DNA of 64,000 nucleotides, from contig OX637622.1 in NCBI GenBank assembly GCA_951802195.1, forward strand, positions 1,240,001-1,304,000, written 5' to 3'. Below the pieces are notes generated by a model. The model made no database searches and was not told where the DNA came from. It saw only the letters and a list, made by a program, of their open reading frames with translations. This document shows positions 36,551 to 48,019 of the stretch, in pieces. Source of the DNA: Tausonia pullulans (taxonomy: Eukaryota > Basidiomycota > Tremellomycetes > Cystofilobasidiales > Mrakiaceae). The position numbers and the translations under genes were made by a program. Within the stretch, counting starts at the first letter, position 1. Every line of letters starts with the position of its first letter.

Positions 36551-39500
36551 ATGCCGGCGACTGCCCACCAGCAACACCTCAACAACGGGTCCGGCGCGTC
36601 ATCGTCCTCCTTCGATGCTTCTCCTCCTCCACCTTCCTCCTCTTCGGCGGCGGAATCCGCCTTCCCTTCCACCCCGCCGCTCGTTATGCCTCCCTTCCTC
36701 GGCCAAGGGCCCTACCTGCAGCGCGGCTCAAGCGCAAGCATCTTCCACATCATCGGCACCGTAGCAGCGGCTACACCCCCGACCAGCTCCGCAATAGCTT
36801 CGACAGGCGTCGATGACGACGACGACGACAGCAGCGTGCCCTCGGAAGGCCGCTCGAGCGAGGACGGCTGGGTTGTGTCTAGGGTGAACGAAAATGCTGC
36901 AGACGAGCAACCCTCTCTGAGTCCCCCCGTGAACGAGCACTCCAACGGCAACAAGGAGCAGGCGACAACGAAGATTGAGGAAGTCAATGACGACATCGCG
37001 CTTGACCGAAGAGGGTCGACGAGGACGAGGACGACCAACGGTCAGACGCCCCACCACGAGAACAACGGTAAGACCACAGTGTTCAAAGGAAGAGGACGCT
37101 CTTGTCGAGACACAAGAGGTTGAAGTTGAACCCATCTCAGACGAGGTCAAGCTTAAGGCGATCCTTAACGAGTTCGGCCCCCTCGACGGCGGCCGAGGCG
37201 AGGAGCGCTTCGTCTCAGAGTCCAAGGGAGGGCTCTTCAGGGGCGTGGTAATTGTGGGGAATCTCCGTGAGTCTCCCTCTTGCGTTGTTTCGTCCTCTCG
37301 GTTCCTGACCCGATATGGCTTGTCGTGCCTGCTGCTGGCGAAATTCAGACCTCACTACTCACCGCGTCACCTTTCATGCCGTCCTTCCACCGCCGGCTCT
37401 GCTTGAGAAATCAGCCTCGAGTGCCGGTGGACTCATCATCAAGGGTGGCCCTGCCTTCGTCCATCGCAAGGGTGTCCTCCGAACGAACACCCGGCTCTGG
37501 CTCGAACTCAGCGTCGAGATGATTTGTGAGTGGCGGCCGCCTCTCCGTTTCACAGTCCCTCCCTTCGCCGCTGACCTCGTCCTGACGATCCGCGTCACTC
37601 TGATCAGGCACCTACCCCAACTCATCCCCGAGCGGACATATACACCCTTTGAAGACGTTCCTTCGTGAGCAACCTCTGGCTACTGCCTACTCCCCTTCTC
37701 GCTGACACAGCTACTCTCCTGCTCGCTAGTCTCATCCGTCAAGACCATCTGCCCGAGTGATGAATCGGACCCTGCGGCCATCACGCTCATTGTTGCGACG
37801 CCACCGTCAATGAAGAACCACAAGGAGCGCTTTGAATTTGACACGGTCGAGAGCGCCGCCGACTGGCGCAGGGAGATTGCTGGTGGTGCGTCTTGGAATC
37901 TCGATGCATGCCTGAGGGCACGCAGAGCTGAGCATCGATCCATCCACAGCCATGTTTCACTCACAGCGGGCCAAGCTAATGAAGAGTAGGCAGAGCAAGA
38001 ATGAGGAGCGCTACAACGCCGAGCATGGCTACACCCACGAGGAGGTCCGCCAAGAGGCGGCGTCGTCTGAGAATTGGGACAAAGTTCGGATCTCGATCCC
38101 GCTCGACCGCATCGTCAAGTACGAAGAGGTCCGTTTCCCTCGCATCCCCCCCCCCCCCACCCCCTTTCCGCCCGCGGTCCAACGCTCATGCTCTCTCTCT
38201 GGCAGTCTGACTACTTGTCCTTCGCCAAACTCATCACGCTTGATATCGATGGCCCGCCGAAATATGAGAACGAGGCGCCTGACGTCGATGTGGACAGCAA
38301 GGACCAGACCTTCCAGCTGCAGTTCATTAGCCTTGCTGAGCGCAACCCCCCCTTCCATGAGGACTTTGAGCGTGCTCTTGGCCAGGCTCGTCAAAGGAAG
38401 ACTGCCAGTAGTGGCGATCGGCCTCGGGCAATCGTTGATATGGCTGCGGTCTTCAATAAGGAGCGCGAAATCGGCGACAACGATGATCCAAAGGACCAGG
38501 GCCACGACTACAAGCAGCCTGGAACGCCTGACACATCCGTACTCGATGAGAAGCTCGCAGTCATCTTTGGGCTCGGGGACCGGTCGGGCTTGTGGTGTAA
38601 GCCTTTGCGTCAGCTCCTTCCTGACTGCGTTGCTGACCACCGCCCTCTCTTGCTTGCTCTTTAGCCACGCCATGTAGCCTACGTCAGGCATTTTTCCTTC
38701 ATAAGGGCCAGCTGGTCGTCTCGTCTCGATATATTGGGTAAAGACATCCGCGACCAAGTCCATCTCCGAAGGCCGGTGATTGATCGGCTTCTCTCACCCT
38801 CAGTTTCTACCGCAAGACTCTGCGCCGCCACGACATTAAGGTTGTTCAGGCCATCTCTAGCTTGCTATTATAGAGCCTTCTGCTGACTTTATCTTCTCTT
38901 CAACCCCTCAGTACCGCTTCGCTGTCACCGACTGCGTAACCGCTGTTCGAGTGCGTCTTGGCTCTATGTTCACCCAACGGAGTCCTGAGCTGACCCTTCG
39001 CCTGCGCAGTGTTTTACGGCGCACCTCGGCATGTCAGGCTTGGCACTTCGTTCGTACCTGCCTCCTCGCCATGGAATGCAGAACTGCTCTGACCGACGTT
39101 TCGTTGGCGCACTCTGAAATCAGAATGTAGCGGATGTGCCGACACCATCTTCGAGTTCACGACGGCCGAGGCACGGGACGAGGTCAGATTATTTCTGTGC
39201 TGCCCTAGCGTTCTTTCTAGGCCGGTGGCTGACATCCACCTTGAGCACAGGCCATGGACAACATCAATCGCGCGATCGAGACTCGCCACAAGCAGGATCG
39301 AGAAGACGAGGCCGCGGAGGAGCAGGAACTCAACGGCAGAATGCCGGACTCGTCGTCAAGCGAGGAAGAGAGTGATGAAGAGGGAGAAGGAGCTCGCACT
39401 AGCGTCGGGGGCAAGCCGATTTGGACGCCGTCCAAAGACGACATTCTCATGCTTGCTCCAGACCAGCAAACGAGGATCGCTATGGCGGACGCGGACTTCA

Positions 39501-42416
39501 AGTAAGTCGCCTACCCTCCACTCTCTCAAATTCTCCTTCTGACGATAGTCCGAAGGTCTCTGCCCAAGATCGTCAACTTAGTCCCGACCGAACTCTCCAA
39601 GATCGGCGTCGGGATTGACAGTGAACGCAAGAAGCTCACTGAGCGCCACTTTGTTATGCTCACCATTGGCTCCCGCGGCGACGTCCAGCCTTGTGAGTTT
39701 CAATTCACATCGGATTGCGAGTGTCCTTCTCTAACCCTTAGTTTACTACTCTTACAGACATCGCGCTCGCTTTGGGGCTGATGAAGGACGGTCACAAATG
39801 CACGATCGTCACTCGTGAGTCGCTTCAGTGTATTCTTACAAACAGAGTTTCGGCTGATCGTTGGACCTCGAGATAGACGATGAGTTTAAGGAGTGGGTTG
39901 AATGTGAGTCTTCCTCTGGTCTAATCCTTCCCTTTTGCTTTTGCTCACGTCTCAAGCTTCCCGTAGCGTACGACATTGGCTTCCGCCAGGCTGGAGGAGA
40001 CCCGACCGCGCTCATGAAGCTCGTCGGAGAGCACCCTGTGAGCTGCCAGTCGCTGTCAAACGGACAGAAGAAGCTGTTGACGAATGTGGCTTTTTGCGTT
40101 CTTCGCTTCAGATGTATTCGCCCAAGTTCTTCAAGGAATCTCTCGGACACTTCCGACAGTGGCTTGACGAGCGTGAGTATTGATTCGGTTCTCTTGCTGC
40201 TGCTCCACACCTACCGATTCACGAAATTGCCTCTCTTCTCCCTTTTTCAGTTTTCAACGATGCTTGGGTTGCATGCCAGGACGCAGACGTTCTTATTGAG
40301 TCTCCCTCGGCGATGGCTGGGCAAGTCTCTTCCCTCAGCTAGTCTCATATGTTCTTGCTGACTCCTTCGCCCGTCTCCGTAGAATCCACATCGCCGAAGC
40401 GCTGAAGATTCCCTACTTCCGAGCTTTCACTATGCCCTGGACGCGGACGCACGACTACCCGCAGGCTTTCATGGTCCCACCCGTCCCAATGGGAGGCAAC
40501 TTTGTGAGTGTCCCGGGAACTGATGAACCGAACTTTCCCGTTGGGCCTCGCTGACCTGACTCATGACCCCGCAGAACTACTCCGTTCGTCGTTCCTTCTC
40601 GCCTCCTTCCTCGCCTGCCGAAGGGCCGCTGATCAGACCTCTCTCCTGCTTTGCTCGCTCAGACCTATGCCCTTTTTGAGAATACTCTCTGGCAGGCGAC
40701 ATCGGGCCAGGTCAACAAATGGCGGCGCAAGCAGCTGAAGCTCGGCCGGACCGTGAGTGCTTGGCGCCACTTCAAACTCGCTCCCTCACATACAGCCCTG
40801 ACTGCATCTTCTCTTCAAAGGACATGTCCCACCTGGCGCAGGCCAATGTTGTGAGTTAATCTTTCACCATCTTCTTCATCGCTTGACCAGCGCTGAGTAC
40901 CATTGCTCTCCAGCCCTTTATCTACAACTTCTCGACAGCTGTTGTCCCTCATCCTGTCGATTGGAAGGACAACGTGAGAGTCACTTGTGTGCACAACCAC
41001 TCTTCTACTTAATTGACCTCTCTTTCTCTCCCAGATCATGATCAGCGGCTACTGGTTCCTCGAGGGTGCGCCGATAGTTCGCTCTCCGCTCACCCCTTCT
41101 TGCTCACGATCCCTCCCGATATCTTCCTTCTCAGAATCCGATAAGGACTGGTCTCCTTCAAAGGACCTTGAGAATTTCATCAAAAAGGCCCGCGCAGACA
41201 AGAAGCCGCTTGTCTACATCGGGTTCGGATCCATCGGTGCATCATCTATTCTATCGTTCACCAGTCTCATGCCTCTTATGCTCACATGTTCCACGGTCTC
41301 TAGTCGTCCCCGATCCGGCAGCCACGACCAAGACAATTGTTTCCGCCGTCGAAAAGGCTGACGTACGCGCCATCATTGCTAAAGGCTGGTCGGCCAAGGG
41401 AGGAGACGACCAGGGCAAAAAAGAAGACGACGTCAAGTTCCCAGACTCCTGTTATTCCGTGAGTCGATCCCGATGAATTGACTTGGCTTTCGACGACAAA
41501 GTTGACTGTGGCCCCCTTGCGATAGATGGACAAGGTCCCACACGGATGGCTCTTCTCTCAGATCGACGCTGCGATGCACCAGTGAGTATTTACGCCAGTT
41601 AGTGAGATGAGACGGGAACAAATCAATTGACATCCTTTAACTTGATACAGCGGAGGAGCTGTTCGTTCCTTCTTTGGACAGCTGCGGCACTTAGTAGAGC
41701 TGTTGATCTTACGAGCTGTCTCCTCATCCAGGGCACCACGGGAGCGTCGCTTCGCGCAGGAGTCCCTACGCTCATCAAGCCCTGGTTCGGAGACCAATTC
41801 TTCGTGCGATCCTCTCACGATCTCTCACGTCTATCTCTCCGCATCATCACTAATCGCCTTGCCTTTTACTCGTGCCACAGTGGGCTGACCGCGTCCAGCG
41901 ACTGGGAGTCAGTACCTTCTCTCTAGTTTTCCGCACCACATGCTGACCCGCTCTTCTCTCCCACCCCTCAGCTTGGCCTCAGTATCAGCGCTATCGACAC
42001 TAAGGAGATCGCCGAAGCCTTGATAACAGCCACGACCGACAAGGCAATGCGCTACTCTGCCCAGAAGGTCGGCAAGCAGATCCGCGCTGAGCACGGCGTC
42101 GACACTGCCATACAGTGGTGCGTTTTCTCATCCCCCACCCCCTTCCTTTCCTTCGCCAGAGCTTGCTTCTCTCTCGCCCCTATATGCTGATACCTGGCTC
42201 CCCTTGTTGGGTTTGGGTTATGGATATGGAAGGATTTACCTTTACATCAACACCGCACGCAACCGCCACGCGCTCGACGGCCTCGGCCACGGCCACAAGG
42301 AACGCTTTCCCTCGGTCTTCAAGACCGCAGCTCTCTTCAGCACGGCCGCCCAGAAGCTCTCGCATGCGATCGGGATTGGCAAGACTGAGCCGGGCCACCA
42401 CATTTCGCACACTTGA
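36551..42416 (+). CDS. ATG26: Sterol 3-beta-glucosyltransferase (UGT51/ATG26 type)
   Basis: Makes ergosteryl glucoside from UDP-glucose at membranes; needed for pexophagy in some fungi. First ATG is 36551. A Ser/Pro-rich, acidic leader is followed by a GRAM-like block ('[11 protein letters not shown]... [14 protein letters not shown]'), a PH-like segment ('[19 protein letters not shown]'), a second GRAM region ('[20 protein letters not shown]'), then the GT domain: '[20 protein letters not shown]', '[18 protein letters not shown]', '[19 protein letters not shown]', '[14 protein letters not shown]' and '[19 protein letters not shown]' followed by [12 protein letters not shown]. More than 25 exons, including coding exons of 9 nt (40575-40583) and 10 nt (41651-41660), and one GC-AG intron. 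The end GHHISHT is at TGA 42414-42416. Confidence 0.92.
40321..40382 (+). other. GC-AG intron in ATG26
   Basis: Donor GG|GCAAGT, acceptor TCCGTAG, 62 bp. Joining gives [20 protein letters not shown]. The only GT nearby (GCAA|GTCTCT) would put the next exon out of frame. Confidence 0.78.
40575..40583 (+). other. 9-nt microexon of ATG26
   Basis: AACTACTCC between CCGCAG and GTTCGT encodes Asn-Tyr-Ser. It bridges 'MGGNF' and '[12 protein letters not shown]'; homologues have an NY[ML]-type tripeptide here. Because it is 9 nt, skipping would keep frame. Confidence 0.72.
41651..41660 (+). other. 10-nt microexon carrying the HGGA donor-binding motif of ATG26
   Basis: CGGAGGAGCT between GATACAG and GTTCGT encodes the last base of His, then Gly-Gly-Ala. 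Spliced, it yields [18 protein letters not shown], the UDP-sugar binding signature of the family. Skipping it removes the motif and shifts the frame. Confidence 0.88.
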
Positions 42417-42941
42417 GCAAGAGAGCGAGCTCAACCTTTGCTTGCTTCTATCAATCAACGAAACATGTCTCCCTTCCCCTCACGCTTTTGTCAAACATCG
42501 ACTTATTGTAGCCTTAGCTGTTGCTTCTCTATCGCACTGCACGTCCACTGTACGATCTAATGTAGCTTTGCGCTTTTGAGGCCGGAGCAAGGTTGCGGGC
42601 TCGTTTGAACCTTCGAAAATCAAAGGGAGGGCTATCGATTATAGCCGTCGACCTGCACGTATTCGCTGCACACGACCGACCAGTCAATGGAAGGCGGCGC
42701 TATCCTGGTTGGCCGGCAAGACAAGACAAGACAAGACAAGACAGACGGACGTCTTGCACCTCTGCGCAAGGTCCTCCCTCGTGGGCCCGCCAGCTTCAAA
42801 CAAATCCATGAGATAGCTGAGTGTAGGTATGATAGAGAAGGATATGATATCCTGTCTATTTCTTTCCGGACCTGGTAAGATGAAAGGCGTCCTGTTAATT
42901 GATCCGTAGGGCCAAGACCGGACGCGTGCATGACACGCGAC
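42417..42941. other. Convergent intergenic region ATG26 / TMA7
   Basis: About 525 bp of 3' flanks from two converging genes. It includes a pentanucleotide microsatellite. No gene seen. Confidence 0.45.
42717..42744 (+). repeat. CAAGA microsatellite
   Basis: About five copies of the 5-bp unit CAAGA in the 3' flank between ATG26 and TMA7. Confidence 0.85.
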
Positions 42942-43561
42942 TCACTTCTTGATGCCTCCTCCAAGGGATCCTCCGGCAGCAACTGAGGTTGTCGTCGTCG
43001 GAATAAGCAACAAGCAGAGAGATAAGCGACCGAGAGGACAGAGAAGACATCATTAGTAGCTGTCGTTCTCTTCAAAGGGCGCGCGCGTCATATCCCACGC
43101 TCGTCTGAACGAGCGACCGCAGGCGAAGGCGAGACATACGCTTGTCCTTGGCAGCCTTGAGCTCAGCAGCCTGCTTCTTGCGGATCTCGAGAGCGGCCCG
43201 GTCGTCCTGTGGGAAGGAAGGCACGACGTCGGTCAGTCCTGCGCCCGCCCAACTTGGAAGTAGGAACTTGAGTCTTGTCGGAAAGGACTCTGGAGGTGAA
43301 GTGGCATCACGTACATCGTCGAGCTCAGACTCCTTTTTCTTCGGGGCCCTGCATGAGGTAAAGCACAACGAGCGGTCAGTAGACGGATGTTGGAGCGGCG
43401 CAGGGCAGAAGGAGTTCCGTCTGAAGGGAAGCGGGGGACTCGCTTCAGCGGCTTGAGCTTTCCTCCTATAGATGTAAGGCAATCAGGTATTGTCAGTTTA
43501 TATCATAAAGATGAGAAGCGAGGGAGGAGTAGAGAGATAACAGACCTTGACGTCCGGACAT
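42942..43561 (-). CDS. TMA7: Translation machinery-associated protein TMA7
   Basis: A tiny conserved ribosome-associated protein. Five exons (43546-43561, 43444-43465, 43315-43348, 43140-43206, 42942-42982) sum to 180 nt, 59 residues plus stop; the usual length is about 64. The N terminus 'MSGRQGGKLKPLKAPKKKES' and the C terminus 'AAGGSLGGGIKK' are both family hallmarks. The second intron (43349-43443) needs a GC donor. Exons of 16 and 22 nt make four introns for a 59-residue protein. Divergent from MBF1. Confidence 0.92.
43349..43443 (-). other. GC-AG intron in TMA7
   Basis: On the minus strand the donor is CTGAA|GCGAGT and the acceptor CATGCAG. Only this junction gives KPLKAPKKKES, the strictly conserved TMA7 sequence. 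The nearest GT (GCGA|GTCCCC) would give a frame that ends quickly. Confidence 0.85.
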
Positions 43562-44455
43562 AATGTAGTGGTGGTGGTGGATGAAGGAGCAAACTGATGC
43601 GCCCAAGTGGAGACAGCTCGCCGCCGTTGACGACAGGAGCCCCTCGCAACGATGAGCTTTCACCGGTGATGCTCTCAACACGCGAGCGAAGCATCCGGCA
43701 GAATGTCAAGCCGGCTTCTTTCGATCGTGGTCCCGGTATTGGAGTGAGATCCTTTTGAATTAGGCCGTTGGGTAGGCCAGGCGAGGTGTAGCACGGAGTC
43801 GTAGCGATCTGAGAAAGTGAGTGAGCTGGTGATTCGCGCTCATGAAGAATGACAGTACTTCAACCAGGCAGGTCTGCCGTCAAAGTCTTCCTTTTGCATC
43901 AGCTCTGCATGACCTCTCCTCTCTCCTACTCCTCAATCACGCACTTGTGAAGCCCCGGGGTTGGTATCGCATCGCGAGCACACCGTTCTGCGTTGTCATG
44001 GGCACAACTAAACATATGGCTCCTTTTGGCGATGTCAGTCAAAATCATGCAGTGCTTTCATATATCCCTGCTAGCCCACGCCACCCTACTCCTAAGTGTG
44101 CCCCGCAGACGCTGGAGGAGAAAGTGGGTAGTGACGTTGCGAGGTTGAGCCGACTCTGCGTGCAATCGAAGGGCCTGGCAAGTTGCGCTGACGTCTCGCC
44201 TCCCCTTCAACCATCATCTTCTCTCACCCACTCAGTTCTATCTAATCGTGCGTCTGACAACTTCTCGACTGCCGATCTTCTCGTGGAGAAAGCGACTTCA
44301 CGCCGGATCAACGTTTCTTGCATGATGCATTCTGGCTGACTCACAGCTCATCGTCTCGCCCTCGCCCTCTCGCCCTCGGTTACGCGCCTTTCTCCCTGTC
44401 CGCTCCCTGCCTCAGCCCACCACTCTCCCACCCACCGACTTTCCGTACGCACAAT
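43562..44455. promoter_or_regulatory. Shared divergent promoter region TMA7 / MBF1
   Basis: About 890 bp between two start codons on opposite strands. A 165-codon plus-strand frame (43842-44339) has no family resemblance. The 100 bp before the MBF1 ATG are CT-rich. No specific binding motif identified. Confidence 0.5.
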
Positions 44456-45485
44456 ATGTCTGACTGGGATACTCACGTCGTGTACGTCTCACCTCATACC
44501 CGATTCCCAGGCCCGTAGCTCTGTCGTTGCCACTGGTCTCCAGCTCATCCGCCTCTCTTTTCACTCCTTCCCTCTCAGCATCGGCTCCAAGGCTCGCTCG
44601 CGCCCGGCCGTCACCAAGTCCGAAGGGCAGCTCAACGCCGCCCGTCGGGCTGGTATTGCCATTGACTCCACGAGCAAGGGAGCTTCAAACCACTCTAAGG
44701 GAGGTCAGTAAAGAATCGCGCGCGCGTGAGGAAGCGGGTCCACGAGGTGGAGGCCCGCGGATGCGGGGCGAGGTGCTCGTGCGAGCGGACGTATGCTTCA
44801 GGGCTCTGCTATCCCGCCAGCAGGTCCTGAGCTATGTTTGGTTCATGCGCCTGCCTGTCGGTTTCTTTCAAGGCGACAGGAAGAGGAGGGAGTCACTTCG
44901 GCGGTCCGACACCTCGCATGATGACACGCTTGCACGACTCCCCGCCACCTCACTTCGCTCGCTCCCGCTTCCCAGCTGGCTTGTACGCTGGACCATCCAT
45001 CAGCCCACTGACTGCCTATCTGCTTTCTGCCGCGCAGTTCCCGACCACCAGCGCATTGCCGCCCTTGACCGCGACGACGAGGCCAAGCCGCCAGCAACCG
45101 TCAACCCTTCGTGAGCCCCACACGCAACGAGCGACAGAGCATGACAAGCTGACTTCGTCTCTCTCAGCGTCGGCGCCGCTATGTCCAAGGCCCGTATGGA
45201 GCACAAAAACGCCGAGGGCAAGTCGATGACGCAGAAGGAGCTCGCAACCAAAGTCAACGAGAAGCCCACGGTCATCCAGGAGTATGAGTCCGGCAAGGCC
45301 AGTGAGTAGATGCCTTGCTCGCTTGCGTCTTTTCTCAAGAGTCGCATGTTGATTACTCGCTTTCCACCAACACAGTCCCCAACCCGGCTCTCCTCGCCAA
45401 GCTCGAGCGCGCTCTCGGCATCAAGCTTCGTGGAGACCCGTCCAAGATTGGAACCCCTCTCTCCAAGCCTGGAGGAAAGAAGTAA
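44456..45485 (+). CDS. MBF1: Multiprotein bridging factor 1
   Basis: A conserved coactivator that links bZIP activators with TBP and also binds collided ribosomes. It opens MSDWDTHVV, then 'IGSKARSRPAVTKSEGQLN', 'ARRAGIAIDSTSKGASNHSK', 'VPDHQRIAALDRDDEAKPPA' and the helix-turn-helix 'MTQKELATKVNEKPTVIQEY' with 'NPALLAKLERALGIKLRG'. It ends GTPLSKPGGKK with TAA at 45483-45485. About 150 residues, the family's normal size. Introns interrupt after DTHVV, SKG, NPS and GKA; the third exon is preceded by a ~330-bp intron, long for this window. Confidence 0.94.
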
Positions 45486-45621
45486 ACGGGCCGATTCTAT
45501 CTCAGTTTTCTCAACTTCGTCAACGACTCCTTTTCCCGCCTGCTCTCCCGCTCTTTCTCCTCCCTCTTGTACCAACTTTCTCGTTCGTCATTCGCTCTTT
45601 GTGTCTTTGTAAAGATTTGAA

Positions 45622-45665
45622 GAAGGAAGGAAGGAAGGGATGAAGGAAGGAATGAAGGAAGGAAA
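45622..45665 (+). repeat. GAAG-type tetranucleotide repeat
   Basis: Imperfect GGAA/GAAG repeat in the short space between MBF1 and ALG12, in the 3' flank of both convergent genes. Confidence 0.85.
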
Positions 45666-45751
45666 ATGAGCAATGAGCCAGCGCTCCATTGATTCGATGA
45701 TGCCTTGCATGTCACTTGAGATCTTCGTAAAGCGACGGGGGCACGTAAGCA

Positions 45752-48019
45752 TCACACGGCTTCTGCAGCTCCCCCAGCCGGCTTCCTCAGAAGCACTGCC
45801 TTCCCAGCCTTCTTTACGCCAATCCTCCTTTCGCCTCCCTTCACTAGCGGCAGCCCAACGCTCCACCACCACTCCTGCTCGCTGCTAGACGACCCCAACC
45901 CAATTCCGCCAACGCCCCACGCCTCACCGATCATCTCCCATCCTCCCTGGACCCAAGGCGCGGCATCCTTGTCTTCGAGTATGATGTGCGTCCAGCCCTC
46001 TTGCGCCGCGAGCGAGGGGGTAAGTACCGTGGGAGGAGGGAACTCAGTCTTGGTGTACTGCCAGATGCCGCTGTCTGCCGGTAACGGCGGGTGGATTGGG
46101 AAGGTGGACGGAAGAAGAGGGCCGTGGAGGTTGGTGAAGAGAGTGGAGCCGGTCTGAAGGGGGTATGAGGGGGAATAGAGATGGACTGGTAAGGACGGAA
46201 GATAAGTCTGTCAGTCGTTTGTGAGAAAGAGAAGGAGGGAGGCCAGCCTTCACCATTAGCAGACGCCGGCTCAACACGGTGGAGGATCGACATGAGTTCT
46301 CCGCCGGGGTAGTTGTGACCCGAGATGAGCGTCAAGCTGGTTGTCACAGCGATGTTCCCGAGAAGGCCGAGGGGGAGAAGGACGATGGCAGCAAGCGTGC
46401 GTGCTCGTGACTTAGAGCGTGTCGTCCAGCTGCAGTGGTATGGGTCAGCGTCACTCACAAGTGAACGAGAAAGCGAGAGAACGCACATCCACGCTCCACC
46501 AACGGCCGCCGCCGCATTGAGCCAGACGACGGCGTAGTAGATGAACCGCCACTCCTTGTGCGCAAGCTTCGACAAACCCGCGATCATCGCGAATGCGGGG
46601 ACCGTCATTCCCGCGGTCTCACGCCGGAGGGCGCGGCGACTGAGCGTCACAGCGAGGAGCGGGAGTGCTGAAAGAAGGAGAAGGGGAAGATTGAGGATGT
46701 AGAAATTCCAAGGTGAGGTCTGGTGAGAGAGAACCCTCGTCAGTTCAGGTGTGCTGGAGCGAGAGAAGGAAAAGGCTCTCACCCCCCACTCAGACGCCTT
46801 GCCCTCAATGACGTTAAATATGATGGTATAGGCCTCGGGCCAGAGCCACGGCTGACGCCATAGCGTCGAATCGACGAGCATAGAGAGACCTTTGGGCATT
46901 CAAGTCAGAAGCAGTCCGACGGAGCGCTGTCTAGACAGCCGAACGCGACCCACCCATCCCGCTGAAGCCGCCAATAGCACCCCAGCAGACAGCGCCCAGG
47001 ATTCCTATACGTCCTTGCACAAGGAGTGTCACGACAAGGGGCGCGAGGAGGAGAGCGAGCTCGGATCGGATGGTGGCGGCTGTGAAGGTGAGTAGGGAAA
47101 GAGCCTGGCCGACATGACGGCTCATGCGAGGGGATGCGGAAGACGTGCTCGGAGATGCGAGTAGAAGAGCGAGTGTGAGATTGACTGCAGTAATCTGAGT
47201 ATCAGTCTGCAGCGTCATTATGACAAGGAGGGCAAAGTAGCGCTAGAGTAAAGGACCGGTGATTCCTCTGACGATGGCTTATCCTGTATGCTCGATGCAG
47301 TCCAGCGAAGACATAGATGCAGGATTAACTCACCGAGTGGCAGTGCGATGAAGTTGGGCAGCGTCCTCCCTGCATAGAAAAGCCCGTGGAACTGTGTGCT
47401 CGTGAGAAGGATGAAGATGCGTCTCGCCGTGGGCCCGTACCTCCTCCCCAGCGATCGGGCGAGCACAACGAGCGTTGTACTCGAGAGAATGGCGAGGACG
47501 AGGCGAACTGATGAAAAGAAACGAGAATCACTAAATCAGCCAGAAGAACTTTGGACTTGGCTTAGGGCAAGAGCATCGACAGACGTAGGATCTGGACGTC
47601 GAGCTTGGTCCGGACGCAGCCGAGACTCGTGCCGAGCTGGGCGAGCAGGCGAACGGGTGGGCCAAGGAGGAGCGCTGGCAGGAAGGAACGCGGGAGAGGA
47701 CCTGGGAAGGCAACGTGATCCCACTTTGAGAGCATTAGCGAGGAGACAGCCCAAATATGTCGAGAGGAGGGACCGAGAGACAGAGAGTGACAGGTCGCGT
47801 CAGCAGCGCCTTGACGCGCTCGCGAGAGGAGCCGTCTTTGTTCGACATCGTCAGGCTTACGTGTTGCAGACCCTCGTCTTTGAAAGCAGAGGTCGGGCCG
47901 AGGTAGATGACATCATGGAAGGCATGCAGGGTGAACGACTCCTCGACCTTGGTGTACGGCGCGAGAAGGACGTGGCCACACGCGACGGCAACGGGGAGGA
48001 GATCGAGGAGGCGATCCAT
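45752..48019 (-). CDS. ALG12: Dolichyl-P-Man:Man7GlcNAc2-PP-Dol alpha-1,6-mannosyltransferase (GT22)
   Basis: Adds the eighth mannose of the N-glycan precursor in the ER lumen. ATG at 48019. The N terminus 'LLAPYTKVEESFTLHAFHD' is the GT22 signature (acidic pair after the first TM). Then 'VAFPGPVPRSFLPALLLGP'-like sequence, 'STQFHGLFYAGRTLPNFIAL', 'STLWRQPWLWPEAYTIIFNV', 'SPWNFYILNLPLLLLS' and 'LAHKEWRFIYYAVVWLN', whose HKEWRF box is characteristic. Many hydrophobic segments indicate a polytopic membrane protein. The long lumenal C-terminal part ends in a Gly/Ser/Trp-rich stretch and 'GGAAEAV' at 45752. Around eight to ten introns. ALG12 rather than ALG9/PIG-B by overall order of motifs. Confidence 0.87.

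Noticed and set aside
43842-44339. 165-codon plus-strand frame between TMA7 and MBF1
   Set aside because: No recognisable domain, ordinary composition for random reading, and it lies in the shared promoter region.
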